A stretch of 64,000 nt of DNA from Paenibacillus silagei (lineage in GTDB: Bacteria; Bacillota; Bacilli; Paenibacillales; Paenibacillaceae): NCBI RefSeq assembly GCF_017874735.1, contig NZ_JAGGLV010000009.1, positions 124,001 through 188,000 on the forward strand. The letters are read 5' to 3'. Below the pieces are notes generated by a model. It was not told where the DNA came from. It did no database searches and saw only the letters and a program-made list of their open reading frames with translations. Every line of letters begins with the position of its first letter. Position 1 is the stretch's first letter. Both the position numbers and the translations under genes were made by a program. Of this stretch, positions 25,506 through 34,200 are shown one piece after another.

Positions 25506-25656
25506 TAACAGCCCATTGTATTCGGTTGTAAGCATACCCTCAGCCTTCAGTCACATTCAGCATCAAAGTCCTTCTACGAATCTTTCAAAGAACTCGTATC
25601 CACAAATTTACACACACCTTTTCCACAGCAGAAGGAAACTATAGTTTCCTATACAA

Positions 25657-25697
25657 ACAAAGAATCCGCCAGCCTCATCAGGCGACGGATTCTTCAT
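25657..25697 (-). terminator. Terminator of the PLP lyase gene
   Basis: AAAGAATCCG pairs with CGGATTCTT (25686-25694) with a GCC/GGC continuation; a T-rich stretch follows on the minus strand. Confidence 0.8.
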
Positions 25698-25703
25698 TAC
25701 AGA

Positions 25704-26885
25704 TTATCGAGTTACATAAGCAGCCGCAGCCTTGACGAACCGCTCCAGCGCTTCAGCCAGCAGGGAGCGCGGGCACGCGAGATTGATCCGCAGATGACCC
25801 TGGCCTTCCGCACCGAACACAGACCCTTCATTAAAGGCTACCTTAGCCTCACGGTACATTAGCTGCTTGAGCCCGTCCGCATCGAGTCCGAGCGCCCGGC
25901 AGTCGATCCACAGCAGGTAGGTGGCTTCCAGCTGCATCGGCTTCACCTGCGGAAGATGCTCGGCCAGGTAGGAGATGGCATAGTCAGCATTGCCGTTAAT
26001 ATGCAGGATCAGCTCATCCAGCCATTCTCCGCCTTCGTTATACGCCGCTTCCACAGCCTCCGGCGAGAAGAACGCCGACATATGCAGGCTGAGCGTCTTA
26101 ATCTTATAGTCGAACTTCCGTTTCAGCTCCGGGCTGGAGGTGACGATATACGAGGTCTGCAGCCCCGGCAGATTAAAGGTTTTGGTAGCCGCCAGTGTAG
26201 TCAGCGTAATGTCTGACAATTCTGGTGACAGGGAAGCGAACGGAATATGCTTGTGTCCGGGCATGATCATATCGCAATGAATCTCATCCGAGATCACGGT
26301 TACCCCGTACCGCAGGCATAGCTCGCCCAGAAGCAGCAATTCCTCCCGTTCCCACACTCTGCCTCCCGGATTATGCGGATTACACAGCAGCAGCAGCTTC
26401 GCGCCGCCGGCCATCAGCTCTTCCAGCTGAACGTAATCCATGACATAACGGCCTGCTTCCAGCTTCAGCGGATTCACCGCCACCTTGCGGTCATTCATCC
26501 GGATCACATCATAGAAAGGATAGTAGACCGGCGACTGCAGAATCACCTGATCTCCCGGCGAGCTGAACAGCTCCACCGACAGGCTGAGTGAGGTTACAAT
26601 CCCCGGAGAATCCGAGATCCACTCCTCCTGAATCTCCCAGTCATGGCGTCTGCGGTACCAGCCGGTAATCGCCTTTTTGTAAGAGTCGCCCGTCACGCTA
26701 TAGCCGTATATTCCTGACTGTACGCGGCGCAGAATCGCTTCCTGTACCGCAGGAGGGCTTGCAAAGTCCATATCTGCTACCCACAGCGGAAGAATCTCCT
26801 TGTCTCCGAACAGCTTCTCGGACTGGTCCCATTTGTAGGAACGGGTATTGCGGCGGTCAATGATACGGTTAAAATCATACTTCAA
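25704..26885 (-). CDS. MalY/PatB-family PLP aminotransferase-like C-S lyase
   Basis: 393 aa, fold-type I PLP enzyme. LPLWVADMDF (near residue 32), NPHNPGGRVW (169-178), the SDEIHCD aspartate and the Schiff-base lysine K235 in AATKTFNLPG are all present. Relatives MalY and PatB cleave cystathionine or other cysteine conjugates by beta-elimination. It starts with TTG at 26885, about nine bases after AAAGGATGGG, in line with where family homology begins. It stands alone with its own terminator. Specificity between cystathionine beta-lyase and aminotransferase cannot be decided. Confidence 0.9.
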   Translation of the reverse strand: MKYDFNRIIDRRNTRSYKWDQSEKLFGDKEILPLWVADMDFASPPAVQEAILRRVQSGIYGYSVTGDSYKKAITGWYRRRHDWEIQEEWISDSPGIVTSLSLSVELFSSPGDQVILQSPVYYPFYDVIRMNDRKVAVNPLKLEAGRYVMDYVQLEELMAGGAKLLLLCNPHNPGGRVWEREELLLLGELCLRYGVTVISDEIHCDMIMPGHKHIPFASLSPELSDITLTTLAATKTFNLPGLQTSYIVTSSPELKRKFDYKIKTLSLHMSAFFSPEAVEAAYNEGGEWLDELILHINGNADYAISYLAEHLPQVKPMQLEATYLLWIDCRALGLDADGLKQLMYREAKVAFNEGSVFGAEGQGHLRINLACPRSLLAEALERFVKAAAAYVTR

Positions 26886-26973
26886 CTAAAATCACCCATC
26901 CTTTCTGCTTGTCCGTACATTGTACCATGGGCAGACAACATCCGGCATCCCTGATTCCGTCCGCCAGCCTGCT

Positions 26974-27336
26974 TCAGCTCCCCTTGCGCAGCCGTTCCAG
27001 AGACTGGCCCAGCCGGACCTCCTCCAGCGGCTTCAGCACATAATCCACAATGTCCTGGTCGAAGGCCCACAGGGCATGCTGCTTCGTCTCTGTGACCACC
27101 ACAATCTGAATATCCGGCAGCCTTTTCTTCACCAGCTCGGCTACAACGACTCCTTGATGGCCGGGCAGCTGAAGATCCAGAAACAGCACATCGGGCTGCA
27201 GAAGGACAATCTGGTCCACAACATTGTCGGGATAAGCAGACATGCCGATCACATTCACCTTGCCAGTATGCTGAAGCATCGATGACAGCTTGAATAGATC
27301 GTTCTGGTTCACATCCAGCAAATAGGCCGTAATCAC
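26974..27336 (-). CDS. Orphan single-domain response regulator
   Basis: 120 aa receiver domain only. D8 and D13 lie at the end of the first strand, the phospho-acceptor is D54 in LFLDLQLPG and the conserved lysine K102 in YVLKP. The closing AFDQDIVDYVLKPLEEVRLGQSLERL resembles receivers of the LytTR class, but no output domain follows. A GTG at 27336 placed seven bases after GGAGGAGG is preferred over the ATG at 27357, which overlaps that site. It has no kinase neighbour and starts 167 bases after the end of the surface-protein operon. It may act by protein-protein contact. Confidence 0.78.
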   Translation of the reverse strand: MITAYLLDVNQNDLFKLSSMLQHTGKVNVIGMSAYPDNVVDQIVLLQPDVLFLDLQLPGHQGVVVAELVKKRLPDIQIVVVTETKQHALWAFDQDIVDYVLKPLEEVRLGQSLERLRKGS

Positions 27337-27402
27337 ATGGGTTCCTCCTCCTTCCATAGGGGTGAATTACGATCATCGAGCTGCTTATACATTCTTGTTT
27401 GT

Positions 27403-27449
27403 AAAAAAAGTGCTGTCCCCGCGTTTGCCAAGAAACGCCTGAGGACAGC
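27403..27449 (-). terminator. Terminator of the giant surface-protein operon
   Basis: GCTGTCC (27412-27418) pairs with GGACAGC (27443-27449), with GCGTTT/AAACGC inside; seven T follow on the minus strand. Confidence 0.88.
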
Positions 27450-27502
27450 CATAGTCGGTATTATATTGCAGCCTCAAGTGTAAGCTGCTTCTGGTATTGC
27501 TT

Positions 27503-28192
27503 TTAGTTGAAGGAAGCTGGCAGCAGGCTGCGCAGATCCTCCGTATTCACAATCAAATGAATGTTAGTCATCGTCCGCAGGGAACCGGAGATAATACCCG
27601 CCAGCTCGCCATGCGTATCCAGCAGAGGACCACCGGACATTCCGCTTGCCACCTGGGCCGAGGTCAGAATCCGGCTTCTGCCGTTAATGTCGGCTGCCGG
27701 AGTGTTCACAATCCCCTCCGTGATGATCGCTGTATTCTTGAGCGGATAGCCCAGGGCATACACCGCTTCACCATGTCTCAGCTTGTCCCCCCGCAGCGGC
27801 AGAAAAGCATAGGCATTATCCTTTTGCTTCATCGCAGCAGGAGTTGGCAGTTCAAGAATGGCCACATCCTTCAACTCGTCGGACTTCGTGACTTTAATCG
27901 GACTGATCACCGTTCCATCCGCCATGACTCCTTCAATGCGCTGTGCGTTTTTGACCACATGATACGCCGTTGCTGCAGTACCGGCCGGAGACAGGATCAC
28001 TCCTGTTCCGGTGGAGCTTGCAGTACCGTCGCTTTTCAGCACCCGCAGATAAAAGATCGCCTTACTCGCTATTCCATAGCTTTGTTCAGCGTTGTACGTC
28101 TCAGGTGTATCCGCACTGGTGGGGCCGGAATAGAAGAGTATCGCCGAGATCAATGAGAGGACCAGGCTTACGGCAAGCAGCTTTGTTTTCAT
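27503..28192 (-). CDS. Secreted trypsin-like serine protease (S1C-like)
   Basis: 229 aa with a signal peptide (about residues 1-27). The catalytic triad is complete: H78 in TAYHVV, D109 in KDVAIL and S186 in SGMSGGPL. There is no PDZ domain and no second membrane anchor, so it is shorter than HtrA/DegP. It begins 30 bases after the stop of the 2908-aa SLH protein with AAGGAG before the ATG, and the shared terminator follows, so it is the last gene of the giant-protein operon. It may process or quality-control those proteins at the cell surface; this is inferred from position. Confidence 0.9.
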   Translation of the reverse strand: MKTKLLAVSLVLSLISAILFYSGPTSADTPETYNAEQSYGIASKAIFYLRVLKSDGTASSTGTGVILSPAGTAATAYHVVKNAQRIEGVMADGTVISPIKVTKSDELKDVAILELPTPAAMKQKDNAYAFLPLRGDKLRHGEAVYALGYPLKNTAIITEGIVNTPAADINGRSRILTSAQVASGMSGGPLLDTHGELAGIISGSLRTMTNIHLIVNTEDLRSLLPASFN

Positions 28193-28222
28193 CCGCCGAT
28201 CTCCTTCACTTATGAATTTCTG

Positions 28223-31200
28223 TTATTTCACAACCGACATGATATCTTTGTAAGCCCAGTGGGTAGCCGGAAGATCCTTGAATTGTACTGCCGTTACCGT
28301 CAGCTTCTTCGTGCCGGCAATCCGGTTAATCAGCACTACGGCCTGCGCACGGGTAATCGGTGTTCCCGGCTTGAAGGTTCCGTCAGGGAAGCCTTGCACA
28401 TAACCTGCCTGCGATAGGGCATTAACATATTTCTCTGCCCAGTGTCCCTTCAAATCCTTCTGCTTCGTTACGCCTGTCTCAGTTACATCAAGCTTCAGCA
28501 CAGTTGTCATGATTTTGGAGAACTCGGCTCTGGTTAAGCCCTTCGTTCCGCCGAATCCGCCATCCGGGAAGCCCTCAATAATGCCGGCCGATGCGAAGAA
28601 TCCGGTCAGTCCTTCATTCTCGGCATTGACATCATTGAACAGATTGCCTACATTCACTTCTTCCATGTCAAGCAGCGGTGCAAGCGACTGGATCAGCTCA
28701 TACCTGGTGATGGCTGCGTTCGGCATGAACAGACCGTTCGGATAGGCTGCCATATACTTGATCTCACCGCTGTTACTCTTCAGGCTGTACTTCGCATTCT
28801 CCACCGCATACTCGATGGTAATGACTTTATCGTCTTTGTCCGTAATGGCTTTGACCGTCATGCTCTTGGTAATCAGCAGCTCACCGGTGTACTTCGTGCT
28901 CTTGACAGTCGGAATGCTACCGTCCGTTGTGTAATAGATCGTCTGCCCTTCTGGAGCCTTCAGCGCAAGCTTGCTGTTCTTAGCGATCTTGACCGGAGCT
29001 TCACTGTCACCAGTTACTGTCGATGTTCCAGCGACCGCTGTGATCGACGGAGCTGCCGGTGCAGGTGTCGGGCTTGGAAGCGGAGCAATTGGACCGCCAC
29101 CACCACCGCCGCCATTGCCGGTACCAGGGTTTGGATTAGGGCTCGGATTAGGGACTACAAGCGTCCAGGTCCAGGCTGCAACCGGGCTGTACTCTTTGCC
29201 GGATACAATCGTAATGGCTCTAACCGTTGTTGTGCTCTTAAGATCGATAGGTCCGCTGTACAGCTGGGAGGTCTCTGTAGGTGTTGTACCGTCCAGTGTA
29301 TAGTAGATGCTTCCTCCCTGCTCGCCTGTTGCCAGCTCCACCTTCACTTCAGTAGTGAAATTCTTATCTGCAGGAGTTGCAGTTGGTGCAACTGCTGCGC
29401 TCGGGTACTGGAATGCAGCGGTATTAATAGCAATACTTCTGCTCTGTCCTCCAGCGGTTGCCTTCAGCACTGCACTGCCACCTGATATCAGGCTGCCGGT
29501 TGTACCGTTCACTACAGCCTTGGACGGATCAGCGCTCCAGGAGAGTGCTCCGCCGCTGCTCATGTGGAATGCCGAACCCACGCGGTTAATCAGATCCTGC
29601 GAGTTCAGGATAACAGCGGCTGAAGCCAGAGTCCCTTCATTTGTTCCGTTAAAGGCCTGAGGCAGCGGATAGAATGTTTTCCGGGCTGTCCAGATTCCGG
29701 CATCCAGGCCTGCCGGCAGATTCGCGCCAGTAAGCTCTGCACCCGGCAGCCCCATGGCACTGCTGTTATTGCCGGACACTGCCTGGCCATTCAGATTGTA
29801 GTACGCAATATTATTCTTCAGCATTTGTCTGTTGAACAAGGAGCCGCTGATCGTGGCATTGTCCGATTTCTGTCCGGCAATCCCGCCGAAGAAGGCTTGC
29901 AGCGGTTGAATCTTGCCCTTCACTCCAGCCTTCACTTCTCCGGTGTTCAGGGAAGTAATAATCGACCCGCTCTCTGCCAGACCGGCAATACCGCCAGCCC
30001 ATGCAGTAGACATGCCTTCGGCGAGGACCGTGGCGGCAGAGTAGCTGTTCTTGATCTCTCCAGCATTCAGTCCGCTGATCCCGCCAGCGATAGCCTGGGC
30101 TGAAGCTACACGGATATCGCCATAGACAAGCGATTCAGTGATGGAGCCTTCTGCACTGTTCTCACCGGCAATTCCGCCTGCGGCCAGTGCAGATGATACA
30201 TCAATGTTGCCCTTCGATACAGCCTGGTGAATCACACCAGCGTTGCTTCCGGCAATTCCGCCAATCCGGCCTGCTCCGGCAAGCTTCACTCCTTCATTCG
30301 TGACCTTCTCCAGAGTGCCCTGATTCACACCAGCTGCCCCGCCTGCGGCAGCACTTCCCACCACGGAGCCGCTGACCTTCACATTCCGGATCACTGCACC
30401 AGTGTGGTTGATCCCGGCAGCGACACCTGCATTCACTGCGCTGGAGAGTTCCGCTCCGGTAAAGTTCACATTCAGGAGCTGGCCACGGTTATCCTTGATG
30501 AATCCGGCGGTCTGCTGGCCGGAGGCTTTCAGAGACAATCCGTTTATCGTATGGCCTTGGCCGTCGAACACACCTGTAAAGCTGTCGAACGCGGTCCAGA
30601 AGCGGCCGGCAAGATCAATATCCGCCGCAAGCAGGATTGTTGCCAGCTCCGGCTTGTTCTCAGCTGTTCTGTTGAACAGCTTGTAATAATTCAACCCTGT
30701 CTCGTTATAGAACATGACTGCCCCCGCGAGCTGCAGCGGAGTCTGTACAGTAATGGCCCCATCCGTCAGGTCGTTCAGGAAGGTAGTATCATAGTCGATA
30801 CTCCAGAGTCCTGAAGTCAGCGGATCAACTGCTGCTGTACTTACGGCTGCTGCAGCCGCGCCTGTGTTACGCCCTACAGCAGCCAATGTGCCTGTGTAGG
30901 ATGAGCTAATGATTTTTCCGTCCCGGAAGTTATAGCCGACCAGTGCGCCTTTGGAGACATTGTCCCCCGCAACCGCCACGGTAATCTGCGGTACATTGGC
31001 ATAGACACTGGTTAACGTTCCGTCATTATAACCGGCGAAGCCGCCGTTATAGGAACGGGTTGATGACTTCACTCCGACAGTAGACAGCTTATTCTGCAAT
31101 GCGTAAGACTTGCTGATGCTGCCGCTTCTCTCCACGGATGCTGCGAAACCGCCGCTGCGTGTGTCGAAGCCGGTATTGCTGATGTCACCGGAGGCATAGG

Positions 31201-34200
31201 AATCTGTGATCGAGTAATGATCTACAGACCCGACGAATCCGCCGACATAGGAGCCTAATCTGCCGCTGACATTCAGCTTGCCTGTGGCATAAGACTTCTG
31301 AATCTGTCCGGCAAGCGTACCGTTCTCACCCAGGAGTCCGGCAAAGCCGCCTGCATACATCGTGTTATCCTGATTGGTATCTGTGATCACTACCGGAATA
31401 TCCGTATGGGTATTCGTAATCAGGACATGATCGGCCATACCGATCACTCCGCCAACGCGTGTATTCGGTACTGATTCACCCAGAGTAACTGCTGATCCGA
31501 CGTTGATGGACTGGCCGGAGCCGGAGATCACCTTACTGTAATGAATCTCGCCGCCGTCTCCCCAGCCGACAAGCCCGCCGGCATTGATTACTCTGCTGTT
31601 ATCTGCGTTCACACCGCTTCTGACAATGGTATCCACAATGATACCGTTACTGTATCCGGCTACTCCGCCTGCACTCACGGTATTGCCGCCGGTTACCTTC
31701 AGACCGGAGGCAACCTCGGAGCTATAGATGGAGGCATCCGTATTCTTGCCGGTCAGACCACCTGCATAGAGGTCAGCACGATGGTCTGTTCCGGTAACTG
31801 TGATCTGGCCATCATGAACCTTAGCGATGTAGATCCCTTTATACAGCGGATATGCCTTGCCAAAATCAAAGCCCTGATTAATATCCTGGGCTGAGATCGT
31901 TCCGGTGATCCCGCCGACAGTGGCCTCACCGCTCTTCGCCGCTGCCTGAAGCTCAGGTGATGAATCCACATTGTAGATGATGGAGTTATCACTCTCTCCC
32001 ACAATACCTCCGGCAATGATTACTTCACCTGCGGCACTAAGAGAAGCCTTGAACCGGGCGTCATTGATTGCTGTCCGGGAAGCCGATCCGGCAATCCCGC
32101 CGAGCACAGCCTTCAAGCTGTCGCCTGTTGTAGCCAGCTTCACGCCTGATACTGCTGCATGTTCAATATCGAAGCTGCTGCCGTTATCCACAGAACGGGT
32201 CAGCATTCCGCCGAGTCTGCCTTCCTTCGCGCCCACAACACCGCCAGCCATACCATTAGCTGTCAGCTGCACACCGCTTCCAGGACCGGTAACTGTAACA
32301 TTGCGGATGCTGTTCCCTTGATCGGATTGACCGATCATTCCGCCCAGGATGGAGCCAAGCCCCCGCGCTTCCAGAGTTCCGTCTGCAAAGCTTACGGTCA
32401 GCCCTTCAGCTTGACCTGTCTGGTAATGTCCAACCAGTCCGCCAACAGTGGCTTCCATTCCTGTTGAAGAGATCCGGTATCTTGAGTTCACTTCAAGGGC
32501 CAGGCCCGTCACATTACCATTCTGCACCCCGATAATTCCGCCGATAACGGCATGGTCAGCCGCGCTGCCGATGCTGCCATCCTTATCGTTGATGACATAA
32601 GTGTCAGCTGTAATATCCGCTGTGTTGTCGCCGATAAGACCGCCGGCGATGCCGCCTTCAGCTACCGTCTCAATCCGGCTTCCGCCGTCGAGCGTAAGCT
32701 GCAGACCAGCAATACTGCCTGAGTTCTGGCCGATGATGCCGCCGACAATACCGCCGCTGACCTTAACGCCTTCAAGCAGCTTAAGGTCCACATTCTTGAC
32801 CGTACCCAGGTTCGTTCCGGCCAGCACACCGGTGTAGCCGTTACCGGCAACCGAGAGCGGCTCAAGATTCATGTTCTGCACTGTAGCATTCGCTCCAATG
32901 ATTCCGAACAACCCGGAATGTGTATAGACCGGCTGCAGGGTCAGACCATCGATCAGCTGGCTTTTCCCGTCGAATGTTCCTTCAAAAGGATTGACTTCCT
33001 TATCACCGATAGGTACCCATTGCTTAGATTGGATATGGACCGGATTCATCACAGTCACGGTTCTGTCCTTAAAGCTGAATTGGTCTACACCGGCAATGGT
33101 GCCGTTGACAATTCCCGCCAGACCGGCAAGCTCAGCCTCCGAGGTGATCTCGAAGCCGATCGCATCCTTATCCTTCGTGTACCAGTTGATATTGGCATTC
33201 ACGTTATTGCCGTTGTCTCCGCCGCCGGTATTGGCAATGCGGTTGACTTCAGGGTAACGGTAGGCCGCACTGAGCGAGCCGTATTTCCAGGCTCCCTCGA
33301 AATCCCAGCCCGACAAGCCCGGGAATACCGTTCTGTCTTTCAGTGTCTCTGACAGAATGGTGGTCAGCCGGACATGCACATTCAGCCAGCGGTGATTGCC
33401 CTCTGCGAAATCAGGCAGATCGCGGTTGATATTCAGTCCTTCATCTTTAATATAGTAGGATTTATAGAGCAGTTCTTTACTTGCATTATCATAACGTCCG
33501 GCGAAGCCGCCGGCATAAGCAGTCTTTTTCTCGTCTACATTAACCTCTGCTGCTGAGTAGACGTTGCTTATTTTACCGTTTGTAATTCGCCCAACGAAGC
33601 CGCCCGCATAAGAATTGTCGTTCGCAGCGTTAACACTTTTCGCTACATAGGAATTCTTGACCGTTCCGCCGGACAGTTCTCCGATCAGACCGCCGACAAT
33701 GGTGTAGACGTTCTTCGCGGTAACCTTGGAAACAGAATACGATTGCTCCACCGTACCGGCTGTATTTCTGCCGATGAGTCCGCCCAGGTAAACAGAACCG
33801 CCCGAGGTTCCTTGAGCATCTCCTGTCACATCAATATCTACATAAGAGCCAATGACAGCACCGGCATTGCTGCCAGCTAATCCCCCGGCATGTGTACCTT
33901 TTCCTTCAATGGTCAGGTTCGCATTGGAATACGTGTAGTAGAGTGTTCCCGATGCTGTATTCACACCGGCCAGACCGCCGATGATGGAGGAATTGCCTCT
34001 TGCGATCACCGAGATCTTATCGGTAATACTGTTGTTGGCAATCAGCGTGCGGTTCTCACCAACCATACCGCCCACAATGGCATTGGCGGATGTAGCGGAG
34101 ACCGTACCCAGTGTCCGGGTATTCTGAATCGTGCTGACCGAGGTCACAGGATTCAGTACCGGATCAATACTCTGAGCCGCATTGAGGCCGACAATCCCCC

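Larger units (their letters stand above)
24913..25703. other. Repeat-rich intergenic region
   Basis: About 790 bases without a gene. It contains two-hairpin element copy 3 (25011), two DnaA-box-like 9-mers (25212-25230), the four-unit family-B array (25308-25500), two further DnaA-box-like 9-mers (25596-25627), the motif ACTATAGTTTCCTATACAA (25638-25656) and the terminator of the next gene. Confidence 0.65.

Noticed and set aside
28223..28300. Frameshift truncating the last SLH repeat
   Set aside because: The SLH block starts with the matching missing half, so the count is complete without any frameshift.
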